Made by a program: the position numbers and the translations under genes. This document shows, piece by piece, positions 56,195 through 64,000 of a stretch of DNA of 64,000 bases. Source of the DNA: UBA6054 sp963975575 (GTDB lineage: Bacteria; Planctomycetota; Phycisphaerae; Phycisphaerales; UBA1924). How positions within the stretch are numbered: the stretch's first letter is position 1; every line of letters begins with the position of its first letter. The DNA lies in assembly GCA_963975575.1 (NCBI GenBank), contig CAXBHL010000001.1, positions 1,488,001 to 1,552,000 on the forward strand, given 5' to 3'. The notes under the pieces were generated by a model. It was not told the origin of the DNA, made no database searches, and saw only the letters and a program-made list of their open reading frames with translations.

Positions 56195-56552
56195 TGATCA
56201 GTGCTCCGTTACCCTTAGATCAATCGTTGGAGATCGCCGCGGCCGCACCAAGGCTCTTTCCCCAGTCCGGCGTACGCCGTATCGTATGTCTTTGCAGGGG
56301 ACCGGTGTTGGGGCTTTGTATGGAGTGGGCCTTTTTACCTAGCGCTCAGCGTGATTGATGAAGGGTGCTCGCTCGATGAGACAGGAAGAGGCCTTGATCC
56401 GAGCGAAGGGTCCGGATTGCCGCCTGGCGGCAGTCACGGCTGGGCGTGTGAATCTCGATCCCGTGCGGCGCGAGTTGACATCCGCGCAACGATCCCGGGC
56501 GTGGAGAATCTCCTACCGATTGCAGCGATCACGATAATGAGGTCTTGAAGTT
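56195..56552. other. Divergent boundary between mobile island and type I R-M locus
   Basis: About 358 bp. It must hold promoters for the leftward island operon and the rightward hsd operon. A perfect TTGACA lies at 56475-56480, but no -10 stands at normal spacing. Several T-rich patches (56326-56337) are present without a convincing stem. I see no att site, tRNA or credible small gene here. Confidence 0.5.
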
Positions 56553-59291
56553 ATGGCATTGAAGAAGTCTCAACTCTACTCAACCCTGTGGCAGAGCTGC
56601 GACGAGCTGCGCGGCGGCATGGACGCGTCCCAGTACAAGGACTACGTCCTCTTCATGCTCTTCATCAAGTACATTTCTGACAAGTACGCTGATTCTGACG
56701 ACTTCGCCACACCGGTAACGATCCCGAAGGGTGCCAGTTTCAATGACATGGTCGCGCTGAAGGGCAAAAGCGACATCGGCGACAAGATCAACACTCAGAT
56801 CATCCAGCCGCTGATCGACAGCAACGCCCGCTTGGCGCGCAGCGACTTCCCCGACTTCAACGATCCCAACAAACTCGGCGAAGGCCAGGCTATGGTCGAT
56901 CGCCTGACCAATTTGGTCGCGATCTTTCAGAAGCCCGAGCTCAACTTCTCCAAGAATCGTGCGGATCACGACGACATCCTTGGTGACGCATACGAGTACC
57001 TGATGCGCCACTTCGCCACGGAGAGTGGCAAGAGCAAAGGTCAGTTCTACACGCCGTCCGAAGTCAGCCGGGTCATCGCCAAGGTGATCGGCATTTCGCC
57101 CGAGAAGGCCGTCGCGGCTACCACCGCCTATGACCCGACGTGTGGATCCGGATCGCTGCTGCTGAAGGTTGCCGCAGAGGCGGGAAAGCACATCACGCTC
57201 GAGGGCCAGGAGAAGGACGTGACCACCGCGGGCCTTGCCCGCATGAACATGATCCTGCACGACTTCCCGACGGCCAACATTCTCAACGGGAACACGCTCG
57301 CCGCACCCAAGTTCAAGGATGGCGAGCGCCTGCGCACCTACGACTACGTCGTCGCCAATCCGCCTTTCTCCGACAAAACCTGGAGCACGGGGATCACCCC
57401 CAGCAACGACCTCTACGAGCGCTTTGCATGGGGGGCTCCACCAAACAAGCAGGGCGACTACGCCTACCTGCTCCACATCATCCGTTCGATGAAGAGCACA
57501 GGGAAAGCGGCGTGCATCCTTCCACACGGCGTGCTCTTCCGCGGCAACGCCGAGGCGATCATCCGCAAGAAGCTCGTTCGCTCCGGCTACCTCAAGGGCA
57601 TCATCGGGCTGCCGGCCAACCTCTTCTACGGCACCGGCATCCCCGCGTGCATCCTCGTGCTCGATAAAGAGAACGCAGAATCTCGCCGCGGCATCTTCAT
57701 GATCGATGCGTCTAAGGGCTTCATCAAGGACGGCAACAAGAACCGGCTCCGTGAGCAGGACCAGCACCGCATCGTCGACACGTTCAATCACCAGAAAGAG
57801 ACGCCGCGGTATGCCCGCATGGTGTCATTCGACGAGATCGCGGACCCCAAGAACGACTACAACCTGAACCTGCCCCGCTACATCGACAGCACCGATCCGG
57901 AGGACATCCAAGACATCGACGGTCACCTGCGAGGTGGCATCCCCGAACGCGACATCGACGCGCTCGGCGACTACTGGGAGGTGCTGCCCAGTGTCCGCGA
58001 TCTGCTCTTTGAGAGTGCTGGCCGCCCCGGGTATGTCGATCTCCGACTGCCAACCACAGACGTGAAGTCATCCGTCCTCGCACATGACGAGTTCGTCGCG
58101 TTCAAGGGAGCGGTGACCAACATCTTCGATGCATGGAAGTCACGGACTGTTCCGCTCCTGAAGGCCTTCGACCAGGACGGGCAGCCGAAGCAGCTAATCC
58201 GCGACATCTCCGAGGATCTGCTCGAATCGTTCCGCAAGGCCCCATTGCTCGACGCCTACGACGTGTACCAGCACCTCATGGACTTCTGGGCCTCGACGAT
58301 GCAGGACGATTGCTACCTCATCGCGGCCGACGGATGGATCGCCGAGACCTACCGGGTGATGGAGGAGGTCAAGACCGGCAAGAAGAAGGGCGAGCTGAAG
58401 GACAAGGGCTGGGCCTGCGACCTGGTCCCGAAAGAATACGTCGTCGCGCGATACTTCGCCAAGGAGCAGGCGGAGTTCGACGCCCTGAGCGCAGATCTCG
58501 ACGCCGTCGGCGCGAAGCTCACTGAGCTCGCTGAGGAGCACGGCGGCGAAGAGGGTGCTCTGAAGGACGTCTCTTCGAAGGGCGATGCAGAGGAAGCATA
58601 CACCTCCGCCCTCGTCGCGCTCTGGGCGGACGAGGACAAGACCGCCTACGACGAATACAGCTCGCTCATTGAGCAGGCGGAAGAGCACGCCGCCACCCTG
58701 CGGACGCTCACCGACCACGGCCACCTTTCAGTCCTCAAGAACAAGAAGGGCAACCTCACGCTCAAGGCGATCAAGGACCGGCTGAAGGTCACAGGCGATA
58801 AGGCTGAACAGGCGACGCTCAATCGGTACCTCGACGCCGACCAGAACCAGAAGGCGAGCGCGAAGCAGGCGAAGGAGATGCTCGAGTCGGTCGTGGCAGG
58901 ACTCCGCGCGAAGCTTGAAATGGATCAACTCCCCGAGGAACTGATCGACCTCGACGCGACGGTTCGGTACCTGGAGCTGCTTGAGCAGCAGAGTGCCCTC
59001 AAGAGCAAGTTAAAGGACGCCGAGAACGCACTCGACCAGCTGGCCTACGAGAAGTATCCGCAGCTCTCCGTCGATGAGATCAAGACGCTCGCGGTCGACG
59101 ACAAGTGGATGCCAGCCCTTTCGCTGGCCATCGGTCGTGAGCTGGATCAGGTCAGCGACACGCTTTCCGATCGAGCTCGGCTGCTTGCTATCCGGTACGA
59201 CACACCGCTTCCCCACCTGGTGGAGACCGTTGCCAACTTGTCTTCCCGCGTGGACGATCATCTAGTTGCCATGGGGGCTTCATGGAATTGA
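56553..59291 (+). CDS. hsdM: Type I restriction-modification methyltransferase (HsdM), extended
   Basis: A 912-residue N6-adenine methyltransferase. The HsdM N-domain (about 1-130: LWQSCDELRGGMDASQYKDY) precedes the catalytic domain with SAM-binding DPTCGSGSLLLK (about 194), VVANPPFSDKTW (NPPF, about 268) and an hsd C-terminal helical part. It is longer than E. coli HsdM (529) because about 350 extra residues (about 560-900) form Lys/Glu-rich coiled coils. With HsdS it methylates; with HsdR it restricts. It is coupled to hsdS by a 10-bp overlap. Confidence 0.95.
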   Translation: MALKKSQLYSTLWQSCDELRGGMDASQYKDYVLFMLFIKYISDKYADSDDFATPVTIPKGASFNDMVALKGKSDIGDKINTQIIQPLIDSNARLARSDFPDFNDPNKLGEGQAMVDRLTNLVAIFQKPELNFSKNRADHDDILGDAYEYLMRHFATESGKSKGQFYTPSEVSRVIAKVIGISPEKAVAATTAYDPTCGSGSLLLKVAAEAGKHITLEGQEKDVTTAGLARMNMILHDFPTANILNGNTLAAPKFKDGERLRTYDYVVANPPFSDKTWSTGITPSNDLYERFAWGAPPNKQGDYAYLLHIIRSMKSTGKAACILPHGVLFRGNAEAIIRKKLVRSGYLKGIIGLPANLFYGTGIPACILVLDKENAESRRGIFMIDASKGFIKDGNKNRLREQDQHRIVDTFNHQKETPRYARMVSFDEIADPKNDYNLNLPRYIDSTDPEDIQDIDGHLRGGIPERDIDALGDYWEVLPSVRDLLFESAGRPGYVDLRLPTTDVKSSVLAHDEFVAFKGAVTNIFDAWKSRTVPLLKAFDQDGQPKQLIRDISEDLLESFRKAPLLDAYDVYQHLMDFWASTMQDDCYLIAADGWIAETYRVMEEVKTGKKKGELKDKGWACDLVPKEYVVARYFAKEQAEFDALSADLDAVGAKLTELAEEHGGEEGALKDVSSKGDAEEAYTSALVALWADEDKTAYDEYSSLIEQAEEHAATLRTLTDHGHLSVLKNKKGNLTLKAIKDRLKVTGDKAEQATLNRYLDADQNQKASAKQAKEMLESVVAGLRAKLEMDQLPEELIDLDATVRYLELLEQQSALKSKLKDAENALDQLAYEKYPQLSVDEIKTLAVDDKWMPALSLAIGRELDQVSDTLSDRARLLAIRYDTPLPHLVETVANLSSRVDDHLVAMGASWN

Positions 59292-60544
59292 AGCCCGGCT
59301 ACAAGTCGACGGAGCTCGGACTTCTTCCGGAGAACTGGAACGTCGTCCCATTGGGGTCGATTGGCGAGGCCTTGATCGGCCTCACCTACAAGCCGACCGA
59401 CGTGGCTCGCTATGGAACATTGGTGCTTCGCTCCTCGAACATTCAGAACGGAGTCCTCAGCTTCGACGACAACGTCTACGTCACCTGCGATGTACCCGAT
59501 CGCATCATGGTGCAGCCCGGCGATGTTCTGGTGTGTGTTCGAAATGGGAGTCGTCCGCTCATTGGGAAGACGGCGCTCTTGGACGAACGCGCGGGAGGAA
59601 TGACGTTCGGCGCGTTCATGGCGGTGTTCAGGAGCAATTGCGGTTCGTTCATCAACTATCTCTTTAAGTCGCATCTGCTCAAGCGACAGATCAACGAGCA
59701 TCTGGGCGCGACGATCAATCAAATTACGAATCGGAGTCTGAAGTCGTTCGTGGTCCCGATGCCGCCTGACGCGGACGAAGTGAAACAGATCACTGGTGCT
59801 CTCAGCGATGTGGATGCATTGCTCGACGGCCTGGGCCGCCTGATCGCCAAGAAGCGCGACATCAAGCAGGCCACCATGCAGCGACTCCTCACCGGCAAGA
59901 CCCGCCTTCCTGGGTTCAGCGCAGCTTGGGACGATGTCCAGCTCAGGAGCATCTCTAGTTCCGAGAGTGGCGGTACGCCACCCATCAGCAACCCCCAGTT
60001 CTTCGGGGGTGGCATCCCGTGGGTGTCCATCGCAGACATGACGGGCGTTGGAAAATGTGTAGCCTTCACGGAACGAACACTGTCGCACGCGGGGTTAGCC
60101 ACTAGTGCGGCGAAAATGTGGCCGACCGGCACAATTCTATACGCTATGTATGCGTCGCTAGGGGAGTGCGCGATCGCGGCGTGCCAACTGTGCTCAAGCC
60201 AGGCGATACTCGGGATTCAGCCTCACGCGGGTGTGGATAGAGATTATCTCTACTACCAACTGGTGAGTCGCAAGGTTCGCGTGCGACAGACCGCGCAGCA
60301 TGGTACCCAACCAAATCTCAACGCAGACATGGTCCGCTCATTCGATATTCCGCTACCACCGTTGGACGAACAGCAAGCCATTGCAGCAGAATTGGCGGAC
60401 ATGGACGCCGAGATCGACGCCCTCGAACGCCGCCGGGCCAAGACCCACGATCTGAAGATCGCGATGATGCAGGAGCTGCTGACTGGTAAGACGCGGCTCG
60501 TTTCCAAACCCGAGAGGCGCAAGCCAGCATTGGCGACCCCGTGA
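59282..60544 (+). CDS. hsdS: Type I restriction-modification specificity subunit (HsdS)
   Basis: A 420-residue specificity protein with two target-recognition domains (about 15-150 and 215-355), each followed by a conserved helix ending in the same sequence: RLLTGKTRLP near 200-210 and ELLTGKTRLV near 400-410. It dictates the bipartite DNA target; the two TRDs differ, so the target is not predictable from sequence. It overlaps hsdM by 10 bp and shares GTGA with the next gene. Confidence 0.94.
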   Translation: MELKPGYKSTELGLLPENWNVVPLGSIGEALIGLTYKPTDVARYGTLVLRSSNIQNGVLSFDDNVYVTCDVPDRIMVQPGDVLVCVRNGSRPLIGKTALLDERAGGMTFGAFMAVFRSNCGSFINYLFKSHLLKRQINEHLGATINQITNRSLKSFVVPMPPDADEVKQITGALSDVDALLDGLGRLIAKKRDIKQATMQRLLTGKTRLPGFSAAWDDVQLRSISSSESGGTPPISNPQFFGGGIPWVSIADMTGVGKCVAFTERTLSHAGLATSAAKMWPTGTILYAMYASLGECAIAACQLCSSQAILGIQPHAGVDRDYLYYQLVSRKVRVRQTAQHGTQPNLNADMVRSFDIPLPPLDEQQAIAAELADMDAEIDALERRRAKTHDLKIAMMQELLTGKTRLVSKPERRKPALATP

Positions 60545-61311
60545 ATGCCACCGACTACCAGAAATGGATGGAGCGAGCTTTCCTTTACGTGGAAGCCGCA
60601 CTGTCTATGGAGCTGGCGACCCCGTCGCGTGTGTGCATGTCCGAGGAGTACCTGCGCTCCTCGTTCGTTCGAGGGCTCAGCCACTCGAAGCCGGAGGCCG
60701 CGGACCGCGTATCAATCGAGTGGGCTGCGCCATGGACGGACGCCGTGTGCTGGAAGGATGGCATCAGCACGCCCGGGCAAGGCCGCAAGGTTCAGCACGA
60801 CGTTCGGGTCGCACCAGCGACGGCAGCCGAATCGGGCCTGATCTGTGAAGTGAAGTGGTTGAAGCAAGCCAAGTCGGAGGAAATTGTGCGGGATATATGG
60901 AAGCTCACGCTGAGCCGATCCACGGCCGCCCACGGGGGAGCTCTGCGTTGCTACCTGCTGATCGGCGGTGAGGGAGCCGCTTTCGAGAGTACAACCGACA
61001 CGTTGCGAAGAAACCAACTGACGCTCAATTGGCGCGAAGGCGGTAGCGCGACGACGGACTTCCGTATGGGTGCCCAACTGAACAAGCAGCTCTCCACATC
61101 AGCTCTGAAGAAGCTCCTGGCATGGAGCGGTACCGCCCACATCCGCAAGCCCCCCGCGTGTCAAAGGTACCTCCGCTGTGTGCGACGAGCGGCATGGTAC
61201 CGCACGCTGGATGGGATCAAGTGGCGGATGGGCCTGTGGGAGCTGACATCGCATAGCGCTCGCGAGGGCGGGATCGACTGGGACGATCGTCAGGCGGATC
61301 TCACATCATGA
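60541..61311 (+). CDS. Uncharacterised gene between hsdS and hsdR (possible PD-(D/E)xK-like fold)
   Basis: A 256-residue protein I cannot name. Near residues 85-110 it has HDVRV followed by GLICEVKWLKQ, an arrangement (D...ExK) seen in PD-(D/E)xK nucleases, though a full fold is not evident. It has no membrane segment. GTG start at 60541 overlaps the hsdS stop (GTGA), and its stop overlaps the hsdR start (ATGA), so it is translated as part of the operon. Such accessory genes in type I loci could be nucleases, regulators or anti-phage partners. Confidence 0.6.
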   Translation: MNATDYQKWMERAFLYVEAALSMELATPSRVCMSEEYLRSSFVRGLSHSKPEAADRVSIEWAAPWTDAVCWKDGISTPGQGRKVQHDVRVAPATAAESGLICEVKWLKQAKSEEIVRDIWKLTLSRSTAAHGGALRCYLLIGGEGAAFESTTDTLRRNQLTLNWREGGSATTDFRMGAQLNKQLSTSALKKLLAWSGTAHIRKPPACQRYLRCVRRAAWYRTLDGIKWRMGLWELTSHSAREGGIDWDDRQADLTS

Positions 61312-64000
61312 TGGAGTCGCGAATGCCAGAAAGAGCGCGATCCGAGCGACTGACGCAGAACCGCGTCGTCAAGCTGTTCACGGATAGGTCTCATCCGGGC
61401 TGCCTGGGGTACGAACACCTGGGCGACTGGCATCAGCGAGAGAACAATCGGCCGATCGAGGCGGCGCTGCTTCGCGCGAATCTGACCAAGCGGGGGTATT
61501 CCGACGCCCACATCTCAGCCGCGCTACAGAAGCTGGAGACCGCCGCGGACACCACAGGCGTGACGCTCTATCAGGCGAACCTCCGCACCTACCAGCTCCT
61601 CCGCTACGGCGTGCCGGTGCAGGTCGCGGCCGGTCGGCCTCACGAGACCGTTCACCTGATCGACTGGGAGAACGCCGAGGAGAATAACTTCGGACTCGCC
61701 GAGGAGGTCACGCTCCGTGGAGGGCACGAGCGTCGCCCGGACATCGTGCTCTACATCAACGGCATCGCCGTCGGCGTGATCGAGCTCAAGCGCAGTTCGG
61801 TCGAGATCGCGGACGGGGTCCGACAGCTCATCACGAATCAGGAGGAGATCTTCAACAAGCCCTTCTTCGGCACGGTTCAGTATGTCTTCGCTGGAAGCGA
61901 CTCTCAAGGCCTGCGCTTCGGCACCACAGGAACGCCGGAGAAGTACTTCGTCGAGTGGAAAGAGGAGACTCAGCAGGATGGCGACACGGCCACGGCGGGG
62001 ATGCTCCTCGATACCCCACTTGCCCAGATGTGCCGCAAGGATCGTCTGCTCGACCTGATCCGCAACTTCATCATCTTCGATGCCGGCCAGAAAAAGGTGC
62101 CCCGCCCGCACCAGTACTTCGGCGTGAAGGCCGCTCAAGAGCGCATCGCCAAGCGCGAGGGTGGCGTGATCTGGCACACCCAAGGCAGTGGCAAGAGCAT
62201 CCTGATGGTACTGCTGACCAAGTGGCTCATGGAGCACGACCCGGACGGCCGAATCCTCGTGATCACCGACCGGGATGAGCTCGACAAGCAGATCGTCGGT
62301 GTCATGCAGAACGCGGGGGTCGTCGGCGAAGAAGCTCCTTCACCCCGAATCACCTCCCGCGCTCAGTTCGTGGAGAAGCTCGGAGCCACTACGCCGCGGC
62401 TGCTCTGCGCACTCGTCCATAAGTTCGAGCCCGACCTGAAGGCCGACCCACCCAAGGTACATGGCCGGTACTACGTGTTCGTCGACGAGTGCCACCGTAC
62501 GCAGGGCGGCAAGATGAGCCTGCAGATGCGTGAGCGGTGGCTGCCCGACGCCATCTTCGTCGGCTTCACCGGCACGCCGCTGCTCCGCAAGGACAAGAAA
62601 ACGACCCGCGAGGTCTTCGGCACCTACATCCACACGTACAAATTTCACGAGGCAGTCGCCGACGGCGTCGTCCTTGACCTGAAGTACCAGAAGCGGGATG
62701 TGCCGCAGCGGTTGGGATCGCCGGCTGCGATCGACGCGTGGTTCGACCAGAAGACACGGAATCTGAACAACTTCCAGAAAGCGGTCATCCGTAAACGCTG
62801 GGCCACGCTCGAGAACCTGATGAGCTCACAGGAGCGGAAGCAGCGCATCGTGGCCAGCATCATCGAAGACTTCAGCCTCAAGCCTCGTCTGAACAACAAT
62901 CGGGGGACCGCGATTCTCGTCGCCGCGTCCATCTACGACGCGTGCCACTACTTCCGGTTGTTCCAGAACACCAGCTTCGGTCCTTACTGCGGCATCGTGA
63001 CCTCGTTTGAACCGAACCACAACGCGATCTCCCGCGAGCCGTCGAACAGCGATGAGCGGTACAAGTTCGACACGTACACCCAGCACGTCCTGAAGGATGG
63101 TGAGACGACTGCAAAGTACGAGGAGGAGATCAAGAGGCGCTTCATCGAGGAGCCGGCGAACTGCAAGCTCCTGATCGTCGTGAGCAAACTGCTCACCGGC
63201 TTCGACGCGCCGTCCTGCACCTACATCTACCTGGACAACGAGCTCAGCGACCACAACCTGTTCCAGGCGATCTGCCGGACGAACCGTCTTGACGGCGACG
63301 ATAAAGACTACGGGCACATCGTGGACTTCAAAGAGCTGTTCGACGATGTCCAGGAGGCGATCGCCGTCTATAGCTCGGACGAGCTCGATCTCGATGATGG
63401 AGGCGAGGAGAACAATGTCACGCTGAAGAACTGGCTAGATGAGGGGAAGAAGCGACTCGATGCGATGCGAGAGGCGCTGAAGTACCTGTGCGATCCGGTT
63501 CCGCAGCCGCGGGAGGTTGAGCAATACCTGCACTACTTCTGCGGCGACGCGAGCGACCCCAACGCCCTCAGCGACACCGAGGTGCTCCGCGTGTCGTTCT
63601 ACAAAGCCGTCGCGTCATTCGTCCGCGCATACGCCGCCATCGCACAGGACTTGGACGACGCTGGCTACACCGCAGAGGAGATTGCTGCGCTGCAGGTTGA
63701 AGTGGAGTTCTTTGCTGACACCCGAGCCGCGATCAAGCGTCACTCGGGTGAGGAACTGGACATCAAGCCGTATGAGGCTGACATGCGGCACCTGATCAAC
63801 ACGTACATCCAGGCCGATCCCGCTAACCCGCTCGGCACGGTTGACAACTACTCACTGGTCGAGCTCATCATCGAGACGGGGATCCACGACGCCATCGCCA
63901 AGAAGCTGAACGCCAAGGGCAAGCTCAGCCAAAACGCGGTGGCGGAAAGCATCATCAACAATGTCCGAAAGACGATCATCCGCGATCAGCTCACCGATCC
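61308..64000 (+). CDS. hsdR: Type I restriction endonuclease subunit (HsdR), 3' end beyond the window
   Basis: At least 897 codons are visible; family members are about 1,000-1,100. An N-terminal PD-(D/E)xK nuclease has RRPDIVLYINGIAVGVIELKRS (about 142-163). An SF2 translocase follows, with Walker A HTQGSGKS (about 290), DECH (VDECHRT, about 393), VGFTGTPLL and motif VI QAICRTNRLDG, and a long helical C-terminus. The ATG at 61308 overlaps the previous stop. Gene order hsdM-hsdS-orf-hsdR is complete apart from this missing end. Confidence 0.94.
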   Translation, partial: MMESRMPERARSERLTQNRVVKLFTDRSHPGCLGYEHLGDWHQRENNRPIEAALLRANLTKRGYSDAHISAALQKLETAADTTGVTLYQANLRTYQLLRYGVPVQVAAGRPHETVHLIDWENAEENNFGLAEEVTLRGGHERRPDIVLYINGIAVGVIELKRSSVEIADGVRQLITNQEEIFNKPFFGTVQYVFAGSDSQGLRFGTTGTPEKYFVEWKEETQQDGDTATAGMLLDTPLAQMCRKDRLLDLIRNFIIFDAGQKKVPRPHQYFGVKAAQERIAKREGGVIWHTQGSGKSILMVLLTKWLMEHDPDGRILVITDRDELDKQIVGVMQNAGVVGEEAPSPRITSRAQFVEKLGATTPRLLCALVHKFEPDLKADPPKVHGRYYVFVDECHRTQGGKMSLQMRERWLPDAIFVGFTGTPLLRKDKKTTREVFGTYIHTYKFHEAVADGVVLDLKYQKRDVPQRLGSPAAIDAWFDQKTRNLNNFQKAVIRKRWATLENLMSSQERKQRIVASIIEDFSLKPRLNNNRGTAILVAASIYDACHYFRLFQNTSFGPYCGIVTSFEPNHNAISREPSNSDERYKFDTYTQHVLKDGETTAKYEEEIKRRFIEEPANCKLLIVVSKLLTGFDAPSCTYIYLDNELSDHNLFQAICRTNRLDGDDKDYGHIVDFKELFDDVQEAIAVYSSDELDLDDGGEENNVTLKNWLDEGKKRLDAMREALKYLCDPVPQPREVEQYLHYFCGDASDPNALSDTEVLRVSFYKAVASFVRAYAAIAQDLDDAGYTAEEIAALQVEVEFFADTRAAIKRHSGEELDIKPYEADMRHLINTYIQADPANPLGTVDNYSLVELIIETGIHDAIAKKLNAKGKLSQNAVAESIINNVRKTIIRDQLTD

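Overview
The window is very GC-rich, gene-dense bacterial DNA, most likely from the Planctomycetota, class Phycisphaerae, order Phycisphaerales. The evidence is a secreted protein ending in the short Cys-capped dockerin-like tail typical of that order, a complete MoxR/DUF58/VWA/BatD-type operon, a solitary sulfotransferase/glycan cluster, a DUF3467 gene, and GTGA/ATGA/TGATG start-stop overlaps throughout. I inferred taxonomy from gene content only.

Core-like part, 1 to about 25.7 kb. A FHA-GAF-PP2C phosphatase and an AbgT-family transporter run rightward. Converging on them is a seven-gene leftward operon (MoxR, DUF58, a lipoprotein-like membrane protein, two VWA proteins, a TPR/coiled-coil protein, BatD, a BatE-like protein), in which nearly every start overlaps the previous stop. 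Next come a DUF3467 gene, tRNA-Leu(CAA), and a leftward surface-glycan cluster (flippase, asparagine-synthase-like enzyme, sulfotransferase, glycosyltransferase). Trigger factor with a clear terminator, a Tyr/Asp-rich secreted protein, an atpC gene outside any ATP synthase operon, a dockerin-tailed secreted protein and cardiolipin synthase follow.

Accessory part, 26 to 45 kb. A five-gene heavy-metal efflux operon of CusCBA/CzcCBA type (His-rich secreted protein, outer-membrane channel, adaptor, RND pump, His-rich lipoprotein) is bracketed by two directly repeated units, each a 67-bp palindromic repeat plus a decayed DDE transposase. A roughly 2,600-residue RHS/YD-repeat protein with an internal dockerin-like segment and a Cys-rich C-terminus lies beside a SUMF1-like lipoprotein.

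Mobile island, 45.1 to about 56.2 kb. It carries a catalytic-domain-only tyrosine recombinase with a 33-bp lox/dif-like palindrome in its leader, a small zinc-ribbon protein, a terminase-small-subunit-like protein, a HARE-HTH protein with a histone-like tail, an AbrB-Doc toxin-antitoxin pair, a ParB-methyltransferase fusion, a P4-type primase-helicase, a sigma-like factor, a ParB-like HTH protein, a large serine recombinase, DUF2924 and two unknown genes. No capsid, portal or large terminase genes are present. Between the methyltransferase and primase genes is an inverted 4+4 array of TGACA pentamers around a 24-nt alternating pyrimidine-purine tract; I consider this the most interesting unexplained signal here, possibly an origin or control locus.

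Defence locus, 56.5 kb to the end. A type I restriction-modification operon (hsdM, hsdS, an uncharacterised gene with a possible nuclease-like motif, hsdR) uses overlapping starts, and hsdR runs off the window.
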